Origin: DASVBE01 sp963770375
GTDB lineage: Bacteria > Actinomycetota > Actinomycetes > Streptosporangiales > Streptosporangiaceae
NCBI GenBank assembly: GCA_963770375.1
Contig: CAVYPM010000029.1
Location: 124,001 to 188,000 of the forward strand
Length of the DNA stretch: 64,000 nucleotides
Direction: 5' to 3'
The position numbers and the translations under genes are program-made. Positions 35,066 through 44,878 of this stretch are shown here, one piece after another. How positions within the stretch are numbered: position 1 is the first letter of the stretch; each line of letters starts with the position of its first letter. The notes under the pieces were generated by a model. It was not told the origin of the DNA and did not search any database. It saw nothing but the letters and a program-made list of their open reading frames with translations.

Positions 35066-36280
35066 ATGAGACCACGCACGATGCCAGGCCGCCTGCTGCT
35101 GGCCGCCGTAGCCTGCGCCGCGGCGCTGCTGCCCGGCCTGGCCGCCGGCCCGGCCTCCGCTGCCACGAGAGCCCCCAACGGCGAGTTCGTCGCCGTGTCC
35201 TGCCCCACCTCGACCTGGTGCATGGCCGTCGGGCAGTACGTCCGCAGCGACAGGACCGCGCGCCCGCTGGCCGAGACGTGGGACGGCATCGCCTGGCGCC
35301 TGGCCACGCCGCCGAACCCGGCCGGCGGCATCGACAGCGGCCTCGTCGCCGTGTCCTGCGTCAGCCCGACCTCCTGCGAGGCGGTGGGCGGAACCGCGCG
35401 GTCAGAGGGCACCTTCAGCAAGCCCGCGGCAATCTTCGCCCTCATGGAGCACTGGAACGGCACGTCGTGGCGGCGGGAGCCGATCCGGCTGCCGTTCCGC
35501 TCCGAAGGCGCCGCGTCCGTGTCCTGCGCCACGGCCACCATGTGCGTCGTGGTGGGTGAGCACGTCACCCTGGGGCACCGGTCCATCCCGTTCTCCGCGC
35601 GGTGGGACGGCCAGCGGTGGACCGCCCTGCCGCTGCCGCAGCTGGCCCCGTTCACCGAGCTGAACAGCGTGTCCTGCCCGGGATCGGACAGCTGCTACGC
35701 GGTCGGCGACCGGGCCGCCACGCAGTCCATCCCGGTTCACCCGCTGACCCTGCACTGGGACGGGAACCGGTGGCACGTCGTGGCCGTTCCCGGGGCACCT
35801 CATGAGGCGATCTTCAGTGCGGTGTCGTGCCCCACGCTGACCGACTGCACCGTGGCCGGCAAGGTGGGCGGCGATGAATCGTTCTCCCGGATGCTGGTCG
35901 AGGATCTGAGCCAGGGCCGCTGGACGAAGTCCCTGCCCGCGGTGCCCGCCGCGGCCGCCCCCGGGACCACGAAGTTCACCGCGGTGTCGTGCAGCGAGCC
36001 GCAGGTGTGCACGGCCCTGGTCAGCTACCTCCACCCGGCCCCGGCCGGGGGTGACGCCTGGGCCACCGCCTCCCGGGACGCCAGCGGCGGGTTCCGGGTC
36101 ACGATCCCGGCCGGGAACCTCTCGGCCGACCAGCTCATCGGGGTGTCCTGCCAGCCTGCGGCGTGCACGGTGGTGGGTGTCCAGGGCACGTTCGCCACCG
36201 GTGGTGGCCCGACTCTCGCCCTCCGCGGCAAGGACGGCCACTTCACCCGGCAGCGCACCCCGAACCCCCCGGTCGGCTAG
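35066..36280 (+). CDS. Secreted cysteine-pair repeat protein C, 7 repeats
   Basis: A 404-residue protein starting at ATG 35066 after CGGAGGAA. Longer upstream frames are shadows of gene B. A signal peptide (residues 1-33) is followed by exactly seven repeats, from VAVSCPTSTWCMAVG to GVSCQPAACTVVG. It aligns with the N-terminal half of A and B and stops where their second half begins (after LRGKDGHFTRQRTPNPP). One complete seven-bladed propeller is therefore likely. This supports A and B being double propellers. It is the most diverged of the three and probably the oldest branch. Function unknown. Confidence 0.85.
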   Translation: MRPRTMPGRLLLAAVACAAALLPGLAAGPASAATRAPNGEFVAVSCPTSTWCMAVGQYVRSDRTARPLAETWDGIAWRLATPPNPAGGIDSGLVAVSCVSPTSCEAVGGTARSEGTFSKPAAIFALMEHWNGTSWRREPIRLPFRSEGAASVSCATATMCVVVGEHVTLGHRSIPFSARWDGQRWTALPLPQLAPFTELNSVSCPGSDSCYAVGDRAATQSIPVHPLTLHWDGNRWHVVAVPGAPHEAIFSAVSCPTLTDCTVAGKVGGDESFSRMLVEDLSQGRWTKSLPAVPAAAAPGTTKFTAVSCSEPQVCTALVSYLHPAPAGGDAWATASRDASGGFRVTIPAGNLSADQLIGVSCQPAACTVVGVQGTFATGGGPTLALRGKDGHFTRQRTPNPPVG

Positions 36281-36363
36281 GGCTGACCCAGCGCACGGTT
36301 TAATGCCACGCGGCCCGGGCGGGGCCGTGCGTACGCTGGGCTCCTGCCCAGCCGAGGAACCGC

Positions 36364-37807
36364 ATGCTGCTGACCATTACCAGCGTCACCCCGCCCGCCA
36401 CCGACCTGGGGTTCGTGCTGCACAAGAACCCGGCCGCGCTGCGCAGCGTGGACGTCGGGTTCGGCGTCGCGCACGCGTTCTACCCCGAGGCCGGGCCGCA
36501 GCGGTGCACGGTCGCGCTGCTGGTCGAGGTGGACCCGGTCGCGCTGGCGCGGCGCCAGGGCGCGGGCCTGCCCGCCGCCGAGGCGGGCGGGTTCCCGCTG
36601 GCCAGGTACGTCAACGACCGGCCGTACGCGGCGTCGTCGTTCCTGTCGGTGGCGCTGCGCCGGGTGTTCGGCACCGCGCTGCGCGGGACCTGCGAGGCCC
36701 GCCCGGAGCTGCCCGGCCAGCTTTTCGAGCTGACCGCGGAGCTGCCGGTGCTGCCCTGCCGCGGCGGCGAGGGCCTGCTGCGGGAGCTGTTCGAGCCGCT
36801 CGGCTACCAGGTCAGCGCCACCCCCGTCGCGCTGGACCCGCACTTCCCCGACTGGGGTGACAGCCCGTACTTCAGCGTCCGGCTGTCCGGCGCCTGCCGG
36901 GTCCAGGACCTGCTCGGCCACCTGTACGTGCTGCTGCCGGTGCTGGACGACGGCAAGCACTACTGGATCACCGCTGATGAGATCGGCAAGCTCACCGGCC
37001 CGGCCGCGGAGTGGCTGGCCGGCCACCCGCAGCGGGACGTGATCATCCGCCGCTACCTGAAGCACCAGCCCGCGCTGGCCAGCCAGGCCCTGGCCCAGCT
37101 CGCCGACGACGGCACTGTGCCCGCCGACGGCGACCAGCCCGCCGACGGCGACACGGCTGGCAGCGACACGGGGAGCGACCGGCGCCGGCGCCGCCCGCGC
37201 CCGCCTGCGCGACCTCCGGGCCGACGCGGTCCTCGCCGAGCTGGCCGCCGCCGGCGCCCGCCGGGTCCTCGACCTGGGCTGCGGCGACGGCCGCCTGCTG
37301 GCCCGCCTGCTCGCCGACCCCCGGTTCGAGGCGATCACCGGCGTGGACGTCTCCGCCGCCGCGCTGGGCCGCGCCGCCCGGCGGCTGCACCTGGACGAGC
37401 TGGCCCCGCGCCAGCGCGACCGGGTCCAGCTGCGGCACGGTTCCCTCTGTTACGCCGACAAGCGGCTGGCCGGGTACGACGCGGCCGTGCTCATGGAGGT
37501 CATCGAGCACGTGGATCCCGGCCGCCTGGACACCGTCACGCACGCCGTGCTCGGCGTGGCCGCCCCCGGCACCGTGCTGGTCACCACGCCCAACGCCGAC
37601 TACAACGCCCGCTACCCGGGCCTGGCCCCGGGTGCCCGGCGGCACCCCGACCACCGGTTCGAGTGGGGCCAGGCGGAGTTCCGCGCCTGGGCCACCGCGG
37701 CCGCCGCCCGGTACGGCTACCAGGCGCGGTTCGCTAACGTCGGACCCGGGGATCCCGACGACCCCGCGGCCGGCCCGCCCACCCAGCTGGCGGTGCTGAC
37801 CCGGTGA
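36364..37807 (+). CDS. hen1: Bacterial Hen1: 3'-terminal RNA ribose 2'-O-methyltransferase (one frameshift)
   Basis: About 480 residues after correction. The N-terminal ~250 residues are the bacteria-specific domain known to stimulate Pnkp ligase (MLLTITSVTPPATDLGFVLHKNP at the start is highly typical). The C-terminal methyltransferase has motif I VLDLGCGDGR and the metal-binding set LMEVIEHV plus the histidines of RRHPDHRFEW, as in Hen1 enzymes that methylate the 2'-OH of RNA 3' ends. The frame changes between about 37160 and 37200 in a GC-rich linker between the two domains; it is probably a sequencing indel. The stop overlaps the Pnkp start (GTGA), so the two are translationally coupled. 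Confidence 0.9.
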
Positions 37808-40441
37808 CCACGGACACGACTGTGCCCTCGGCAGGACCCGTGATCACGGTCCCTGAGCTGTCCCTGGTCGTGCTGATCGGCGTCAGCGGCTCCGGCAAGA
37901 GCACGTTCGCGGCCCGGCACTTCCGGCCGACCGAGGTGCTGTCCTCGGACGCCTTCCGCGGCCTGGTCGGCGACGACGAGACCGACCAGTCCGTCACCCC
38001 GGCGGCGTTCCGCGCGCTGCACGCGGTGGCCACCGAGCGGCTGAAGCTCGGCCGGCTGACCGTGATCGACGCCACCAGCGTGCAGCCCGGGGACCGCCAG
38101 CCGCTGATCGCCCTGGCCCGCGCGCACCACGTGCTGCCCGTGGCGATCGCGCTCGACCTGCCCGAGCGGGTCTGCGCCGAGCGCAACGCGGCCCGGTCCG
38201 GCCGGGACTTCGGGCCGCACGTGATCGGCCGCCAGCACGCTTCCCTCAAGCGGTCGCTGCGGCAGCTCAGCCGGGAGGGCTTCCGCCGGGTGTTCGTGCT
38301 CCGCGGCGCGGCCGAGGTGGACGCGGCCGAGCTGGTGCGGGAGCGGGCCTGGTCCGACCGGACCGACCTGACCGGCCCCTTTGACATCGTCGGCGACGTG
38401 CACGGCTGCGCCGCCGAACTGGCCAGCCTGCTCGGCAAGCTCGGCTACCGGCCCGAGCCGGGCCGCGGCGGCGCGCTGGCGCACCCGGCCGGGCCGCATG
38501 GCGGTGTTCGTCGGCGACCTGGTCGACCGCGGCCCGGACACCCCGTGGGTGCTGCGCACCGTGCAGGCAATGACCGAGGCCGGCTCCGCGCTCTGCGTGG
38601 CCGGCAACCACGAGAACAAGCTGATCCGGGCGCTGCGCGGGCGCAACGTCAAGGTCAGCCACGGCCTGGCCGAAAGCCTCGCCCAGCTCGGCGCCGTGCC
38701 GGAGCCGGACAGGGACCGGGCCCTGGCCTTCATGGACGGCCTGCTCAGCCACTACGTGCTGGACGGCGGCCGGCTGGTGGTGGCGCACGCCGGCCTGCCC
38801 GAGGAGATGCACGGCCGGGCCTCGGCCGCGGTCCGGTCGTTCGCGCTGTACGGGGAGACGACCGGCGAGACCGACGAGTACGGCCTGCCGGTGCGCTACC
38901 CCTGGGCGCAGGATTACCGGGGCAGGGCCATGGTCGTGTACGGGCACACCCCGGTGCCCGAGGCCGAGTGGCTGAACAACACGATCTGCGTGGACACCGG
39001 CTGCGTGTTCGGCGGCCACCTCACGGCGCTGCGCTACCCGGAACGCGAGCTCGTGTCGGTCCCCGCTGAACGGGTCTATCACCAGCCCGCCCGTCCCCTG
39101 GGTGAGGGATACGGTGGGCCGTCCGCGAGCCGCCGCCACGACGCGGGCCGGGATCCAGCCGCCGGGCCGCCCGGGGACCTGCTCGCCCTGGACGACGTGG
39201 CCGGCCGCCGGGTGATCGAGACCCGGCTGCGCGGCCGGGTGACGGTCCCGGAGGCGAACGCGGCCGCCGCGCTGGAGGTGATGAGCCGGTTCGCGGTCAG
39301 CCCGCGGTGGCTGGTGTACCTGCCGCCGACGATGGCGCCGGTGCCCGCGAGCACCCGCCCCGGCCTTCTTGAGCACCCGGCTGACGCCCTCGACCACTAC
39401 CGCCGCGCGGGCGTGGCCAGCGTGGTGTGCGAGGAGAAGCACATGGGCTCCCGCGCGGTCACCGTGGTCTGCCGCACCGGGCAGGCGGCCCGCGACTGGT
39501 TCGGGGCCGGCCCCGGTGACCCGGCCGGCCTGGTCTGGACCCGGACCGGCCGCCGGTTCTTCGCCAACCCGGAGCTGGAGGCCGCGCTGCTGGGCAGGCT
39601 CCGCGACGCGCTGACCGCCACCGGGCTGTGGGACAGCCTGGGCGACTGGGCGGTGCTCGACGGCGAGATCCTGCCCTGGTCGCTCAAGGCCGCGGAACTC
39701 ATCAGGACGAACTACGCCGCAGCCGGCGCCGCCGCCACGGCCCTGCTGGCCGCCTCAGCGCGGGCCGTGGCCGCCGCGCAGGCCAGGGGGGTGACCAGCC
39801 CGGACGCCGCGGGCCTGGCCGGGCTGGCCGCGCGGACCGCCGGGCGGGAGCAGGCCGCCGCCGCGTTCCGCGCCGCCTACCGGCCCTACGCCTGGCCGGT
39901 CCGCTCGCTGGACGACGTGCGGCTGGCCCCGTTCCAGCTGCTGGCCGGCTCGGCCGGGACCCGCTACCAGCGGCCGCACGCGTGGCACCTGGAGGCCGCG
40001 GCCCGGCTCGCCGCGGCCGACCCGCTGTTCCAGGCGACCCGGCACGTCACCGCCGGCCTGGACGGACCGGGTGCGGCCGCGGACGAGGAGCGGGTCACCG
40101 CCTGGTGGCAGGAGCTGACCGGGGCGGGCGGCGAGGGCATGGTGGTCAAGCCGGCCGAGCCGGTCACCCGCGGCCGCCACGGGCTGGTCCAGCCGGGCGT
40201 GAAGTGCCGCGGCCCGGAGTACCTGCGGCTGATCTACGGGCCCGAGTACCTGCTGGACGGCAACCTGGGCCGGCTGCGCGACCGCACCCTGGACCGCAAG
40301 CGGGCGCTGGCCCTGCGCGAGTACGCGCTGGGGATCGAGGCCCTGGACCGGTTCACCGCCCGGGAGCCGCTGCACCGGGTGCACGAGTGCGTGTTCGGCG
40401 TACTGGCCCTCGAATCCGACCCGGTCGACCCCCGCCTCTGA
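37804..40441 (+). CDS. pnkp: Pnkp polynucleotide kinase-phosphatase-ligase (one frameshift)
   Basis: About 878 residues after correction. Three catalytic modules appear in order: a 5' kinase with P-loop GVSGSGKST near residue 25, a metallophosphoesterase with GDVHGC, GDLVDRG and GNHE, and an ATP-dependent adenylyltransferase with the lysine in EEKHMGSRA. Together with Hen1 this heals and seals cleaved RNA, for example tRNA cut by ribotoxins, leaving a 2'-O-methyl mark at the junction. The frame breaks near 38490-38500, where one extra G in CCGGGCCGC must be removed to read GRMAVFVGDLVDRG. An error is likely because both flanking domains are otherwise intact. A perfect hairpin terminator follows. 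Confidence 0.92.
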
Positions 40442-40449
40442 CTCTCCCT

Positions 40450-40504
40450 CCTTGATCTTGTCGTTCTGTCAGTGCTATCCACGGACAGAACGACAAGATC
40501 AAGG
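40450..40504. terminator. Strong hairpin terminator after pnkp
   Basis: Arms 40450-40470 and 40484-40504 form a perfect 21-bp stem with a 13-base loop. The arms are AT-richer than the genome and end 25 bp before the next start codon, so the hairpin insulates the phosphoesterase gene. Confidence 0.85.
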
Positions 40505-40528
40505 GCGCGAACCCCCCGAGGAGCTACC

Positions 40529-41762
40529 GTGCACAGTGTCCTGCGCCGCAGGCTGCCCGTCGCCGCAGCAGTGATCATGCTGGCCGCCGGCGCCGGCGCC
40601 ACCGCCGCCCTGCCAGCCGCCGCGACGGCCGCGCGGGCCGCGGCACCGCACGCCACGTTCAAGCCGCCGCGCATCAAGCACGTCTGGGTCATCCTGCTGG
40701 AGAACGAGTCGTTCGGGTTCACCTTCGGCGCGGGCGGCAAGAAGGAAGCCCCGTTCCTGGCCAGGACGCTGCCGTCCCGCGGGGCCCTGCTCACCCAGTA
40801 CTTCGGCATCGGGCACCACAGCCTGGACAACTACATCGCGCTCGCGTCCGGCCAGGCGCCGGACATCCAGACCGGCAAGGACTGCAAGACGTACAGCGAC
40901 TTCACGGTCGCGGCAGTCGGGCCGTTCACCGGCACGACCAGCCTCGGCCAGGTCCCCGGCGACGGGTGCGTCTACCCCTCCTCGGTCAAGACCATCGGCA
41001 ACCAGCTGTCCGGTAAGGGCCTGAGCTGGAAGGCCTACGAGCAGCAGATGGGCGTCAACCCGGCGCGGGACGGCACCACGTCGACCTCGCACGGCCCGGC
41101 CTGCGGCCACCCGCCGGTGGGCTCGGCCGACCTGACCCAGGTCCAGCACCCCGCGAACGACAGCTACGCGACCCGGCACGACCCGTTCGTGTACTTCCAC
41201 TCGGTGATCGACAGCCAGTCGTTCTGCAACGCGCACGTGGTCTCGCTGACCCCGCTGGCCGGGAACCTCGCGCACACCGCGACCACCCCGAACTACTCGT
41301 TCATCACCCCGGACACCTGCGCCGACGGGCACGACGAGACGTGCACGAACGGCCAGAAGGGCGGGCTGGTCCAGGCCAACGCGTTCCTCAAGACGTGGGT
41401 TCCGCGGATCATGAGCGTCGGCGGCTTACAAGGCGAACGGCCTGATCATCGTCACGTTCGACGAGTCAGAGAGCCTCTCCGACTCCACGGCGTGCTGCGG
41501 GGAGAAGGTCAGCACCGGCAACACCGACCCGTCGCATCCCAACGCCGACAAGCCCGGCATACAGGGCCCCGGCGGCGGCCGGGTCGGCGCGGTCCTGCTG
41601 TCCCCGTTCATCAAGCCCGGCACCCACAGCACCGTGGCCTACAACCAGTACTCGCTGCTGCGCAGCGTGGAGGACCTGTTCGGGCTGAGCCACCTCGGCG
41701 ACGCCAGGCAGACGCAGGTCCACTCGTTCGGCCGGGACGTCTACACCCGCCCCCGGGGGTAA
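40529..41762 (+). CDS. Secreted phosphoesterase/acid phosphatase (one frameshift)
   Basis: About 410 residues, starting at GTG 40529 after GAGGAG. The signal peptide spans residues 1-34. The opening HVWVILLENESFGFTFG is the metal-binding start of the PF04185 phosphoesterase family (acid phosphatases and phospholipase C), and HHSLDNYIALASGQ, PNYSFITPDTCADGHD and IIVTFDESES supply further family motifs. The frame shifts near 41425: sequence read as SVGGLQGER should continue as AAYKANGLIIVTFDE. Without correction the frame runs into the next gene and would wrongly suggest a fusion with the isomerase. It probably hydrolyses phosphomonoesters or phospholipids outside the cell. Confidence 0.82.
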
Positions 41763-41772
41763 CTGGCGGATC

Positions 41773-41839
41773 GGCTCCTGGCGGGCCGCCACGGCATAAT
41801 CGGGTCCAGCCCCCGACGCGACGCGCCCCGCCAGGAGCC
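41773..41839 (+). promoter_or_regulatory. Hairpin sequestering the ribosome binding site of the Hyi-like gene
   Basis: GGCTCCTGGCGGG (41773-41785) is exactly complementary to CCCGCCAGGAGCC (41827-41839). The right arm contains the AGGAG ribosome binding site and ends at the base before ATG 41840. A 41-base loop separates the arms. Pairing would block initiation, so a translational switch is possible. Confidence 0.5.
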
Positions 41840-42652
41840 ATGTACTTCACGCCGAACCTGTCCCTGCTGTGGGCCAGCCTGCCGCTGGCCGGCCGGTTCG
41901 AGCAGGCCGCGGCGGCCGGGTTCCGCGCGGTCGAGCTGTGGTGGCCGGGCGACGAGGCGGCGCGGGCCCTGCCCGGGCTGGCCGCGAAAACCGGGCTCCG
42001 CGTCGCGCTGCTGAACTTCGACGGCGGTGACCTGGCCGCCGGGCAGCGCGGCCTGGCCGCGGACCCGCGCCGCCGCGGCGAGCTGCGCGCACACGTGCCC
42101 GAGGCCCTGGCCATCGCCAGGGACTGCGGCTGCGCGCGGCTGAACCTGCTCGTCGGGCAGCGCCTGCGCGGCTACTCCCGCGGCCAGCAGCTGGCCTGCG
42201 CGCAGGACAACGTGGTGTGGGCCGCGGACCGGGCCGCCGCGGCCGGGTGCGAGGTGACGATCGAGGCGCTCAGCCCGGCCACCAGCGGCGACTGCCTGCT
42301 GACCACCACCGCGGCCGCGGCCGCGTTCATCGCCGGCACCGGCCGCCGCAACGTCCGGCTCCAGTACGACGCGTTCCACATGCAGCAGACCGAGGGGAAC
42401 CTGACCGCGACCATCGACGCGCACTGGGACCTGATCGGCCACATCCAGATCGCCGACGTGCCGGGCCGGCACGAGCCGGGGACCGGGGAGATCAACTACC
42501 GCTACCTGCTCCGCTACCTGGGCGACCGCGGCTACAGCGGCGCGGTCGGGCTCGAGTACATGCCGTCCCGCGGCCCTGACGGCGCCGCGCTGGACTGGCT
42601 GGCCGGGTACGGCTGGTCCCCGGATCACGGCTGGCCCGCTGACCTGGACTGA
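41840..42652 (+). CDS. Hydroxypyruvate isomerase-like TIM-barrel protein
   Basis: A 270-residue protein starting at ATG 41840 after CAGGAG. It matches the Hyi/xylose-isomerase-like TIM barrel: MYFTPNLSLLW, FRAVELWWP, the Glu in VTIEAL, the metal-binding LQYDAFHMQQTEGNL with Asp and His, GHIQIADVPGRHEPGTGEINY, and GLEYMPS with the last Glu. These enzymes interconvert hydroxypyruvate and tartronate semialdehyde or similar 2-keto sugars. The exact substrate is uncertain. Its ribosome binding site lies in a perfect 13-bp inverted repeat. Confidence 0.85.
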   Translation: MYFTPNLSLLWASLPLAGRFEQAAAAGFRAVELWWPGDEAARALPGLAAKTGLRVALLNFDGGDLAAGQRGLAADPRRRGELRAHVPEALAIARDCGCARLNLLVGQRLRGYSRGQQLACAQDNVVWAADRAAAAGCEVTIEALSPATSGDCLLTTTAAAAAFIAGTGRRNVRLQYDAFHMQQTEGNLTATIDAHWDLIGHIQIADVPGRHEPGTGEINYRYLLRYLGDRGYSGAVGLEYMPSRGPDGAALDWLAGYGWSPDHGWPADLD

Positions 42653-42738
42653 CCCGGCGAGGCCGGCCAGCACGGCCACACCGGCCCGGGATCCCTTGTA
42701 CGGTGACGGTTGATCCTGAGGCTTCCCGGGGGGCTCCC

Positions 42739-44850
42739 GTGACGAAACTGGCTGCGGTTTTCGCGGCCGCGGCGACGGTTTGCGGCGTGCTGCTCCCGGC
42801 TGGGCTGGCCACCGCGGGCCCGGCCGCCGGGGCCGCGGCGCCCGCCACGAAGCTGGTCAGCTACCACGGCTACGCGCTCCGGGTGCCGTCCTCCTGGCCG
42901 GTCTACAACCTGGCCTCCGACCCCACCCGGTGCGTGCTGCTCAGCACCAGCGCCGTCTACCTGGGCCGTCCCGGCGCCGACCAGCGCTGCCCGGCCCGGG
43001 CCATCGGCCGGGCCACCGCGATCCTGGTCCAGCCCGCCGGCCCGGCCACCGCGCTGCCGCCGGGCACCGCCGTGCTCCGCTCCCCCGCCGCGGCGCTGCC
43101 GGCCGCCGCCGGGCTGCCGTCCGTGACCGCCGCCGCCTCCTCCGCCGATCACCTGCTCCGGCTGGCCGTCCCGTCCGCGGGTGTGCTGGTCACCGCGTCG
43201 TACGCGGACAGCGCGGCGCCGGCCCGGGCCATCCTGGCCAGCGCCAGGCTGACGCACGCGGTCACGGGACCCGCCGCGGTGGCCGTCCGCGCCGGGTCTG
43301 CCGGGGCTGCCGTCAGGCCGGCGATCACTCCCCCGGTCCGGCCCGCGGCGCCCGCCCCGCTCGTCCGCAAGGTCGGCCGCGGGCTGGCCTTCGACACCTG
43401 CACGGCCCCGTCGACCGACACGATGACGGCCTGGCTGGCCTCCCCGTACCGGATCACCGGCACGTACCTGGGCGGCGCGAACTGGGCCTGCGGGTACGGC
43501 AACTTCAGCGCCGGCTGGATCTCCGCGGTGACCGCGCAGGGCTGGCGGTTCATCCCGATCTGGGTCGGCCGGCAGGCCCCCTGCTTCGCCCACAAGGGCG
43601 TCGTGAAGATCACCCACGGGCAGGCGTACCAGCAGGGCCGGGACGACGCGACCGCCGCGATCACCACCGCGCGGGCGTTCGGCTACGGCAAGGGCACGCC
43701 GCTCTACTTCGACATGGAGTCCTACCCCCGTAACAACCCGGCCTGCACGAAGGACGTGCTGACCTTCCTCGGCGGGTGGACCCGGCGGCTGCACGGGGCC
43801 GGCTACAAGTCCGGGGTGTACTCCAGCGCCGGTTCCGGCATCACCGATCTGGCCGGCCGGTACACGGTCAAGGCCTACGCGCGGCCGGACGACGTCTGGA
43901 TCGCCGACTGGGCCGGCCGCCCCTCGCTGTCCAGCCCGTACCTGACCGCCAGCGAGTGGCCGGCCAACCACCGGCTGGTCCAGTTCTACGGCGGGCACGC
44001 CGAGACCTGGGGCGGCGTGACCGTGAACGTGGACAGCGACATGACCCGCGGCCCGGTGGCCTCGACCACCGCGGGCTCACCCGCCAGGCCCGCTCTCGCC
44101 ACCTCACCGGACGCGGTGGCCGCGGCGCCCGGCAAGTCCGCCACCGCCCGGCTCACGTTCACCGGCGCGGCCACCCGAGCGGTGATCCACTGGCAGGTGA
44201 CCGCCCCTGACGGGCTGGCCGTCCGGGCCGCGCAGGGGTCGCGCACGGTGCGGCCGCACCGCACGGTGGGCGTGCGGCTGACCGTCCGGCCGTCGGCCAC
44301 GCTGGCGCCCGGCCGGTACGACGTGGCCGTCTCCGCCACCTCCGGGAGCCGCGTGCTGGCGCAGACGTTCCTGCTGGTGACCGTGGGCACGGCGGACACG
44401 CCGCCGAAGGGACTGCCGTTCCTGCTGTACGCGGCCGATCCGGTGAGCCTGCAGACCGCGGCGACGCTCGCCAAGCGGCTGGACCTGCGGACTACGTCGG
44501 TGACCGGCAACTTCGCCCAGGCCTGGGCGGCCGTGGCGAAGGGCGGCAAGGTCGTCGTGTCGGTCGGCAAGGCCGCGGCGAACGCGCTGGCCGGCAACCC
44601 GTGCGGCTGGCCCGTCCCGCCCGGTCCCGGCGCGAAGGCGCACGGCATGTTCCCGGCCGGGCGGCCGCTGTCCGCGGTCCCCGCGGCGGGCGTGTTCGAG
44701 CCCGGCGGCGCGGCCACCTCCAAGGTGACCGGGCGGCTGCTGCACTACGCGCTGGCCGGGACCCTGCCCGGCGAGGGCGCCGTCCCGCCGTCCGGGGCGG
44801 TCCGCCCGACGGACGCCTGCCTGGGTTCGCCTACTGTGGTGTCTTCCTGA
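42739..44850 (+). CDS. Secreted DUF1906 (Rv2525c-like) glycoside-hydrolase-like protein
   Basis: A 703-residue protein. GTG 42739 is preferred because VTKLAAVFAAAATVCGVLL then forms a proper signal peptide; an earlier GTG at 42703 is possible. Residues ~30-205 are unassigned. Residues ~215-435 are a DUF1906 domain (GRGLAFDTCTAPSTDTMTAW, then GTPLYFDMESY and VWIADWAG), the TIM-barrel fold of M. tuberculosis Rv2525c, with the acidic Asp/Glu pair DMES conserved. After a linker comes an Ig-like domain and a terminal unassigned domain. It probably acts on cell-wall glycans outside the cell. Confidence 0.82.
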   Translation: MTKLAAVFAAAATVCGVLLPAGLATAGPAAGAAAPATKLVSYHGYALRVPSSWPVYNLASDPTRCVLLSTSAVYLGRPGADQRCPARAIGRATAILVQPAGPATALPPGTAVLRSPAAALPAAAGLPSVTAAASSADHLLRLAVPSAGVLVTASYADSAAPARAILASARLTHAVTGPAAVAVRAGSAGAAVRPAITPPVRPAAPAPLVRKVGRGLAFDTCTAPSTDTMTAWLASPYRITGTYLGGANWACGYGNFSAGWISAVTAQGWRFIPIWVGRQAPCFAHKGVVKITHGQAYQQGRDDATAAITTARAFGYGKGTPLYFDMESYPRNNPACTKDVLTFLGGWTRRLHGAGYKSGVYSSAGSGITDLAGRYTVKAYARPDDVWIADWAGRPSLSSPYLTASEWPANHRLVQFYGGHAETWGGVTVNVDSDMTRGPVASTTAGSPARPALATSPDAVAAAPGKSATARLTFTGAATRAVIHWQVTAPDGLAVRAAQGSRTVRPHRTVGVRLTVRPSATLAPGRYDVAVSATSGSRVLAQTFLLVTVGTADTPPKGLPFLLYAADPVSLQTAATLAKRLDLRTTSVTGNFAQAWAAVAKGGKVVVSVGKAAANALAGNPCGWPVPPGPGAKAHGMFPAGRPLSAVPAAGVFEPGGAATSKVTGRLLHYALAGTLPGEGAVPPSGAVRPTDACLGSPTVVSS

Positions 44851-44878
44851 CAGTTACTGACAGTTGGAGCATCCGCAA

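Noticed and set aside
40472..42652. Apparent fusion of phosphoesterase and Hyi-like isomerase
   Set aside because: The join results from the frameshift near 41425. In the corrected frame the phosphoesterase stops at 41762 and the isomerase has its own ATG and ribosome binding site.
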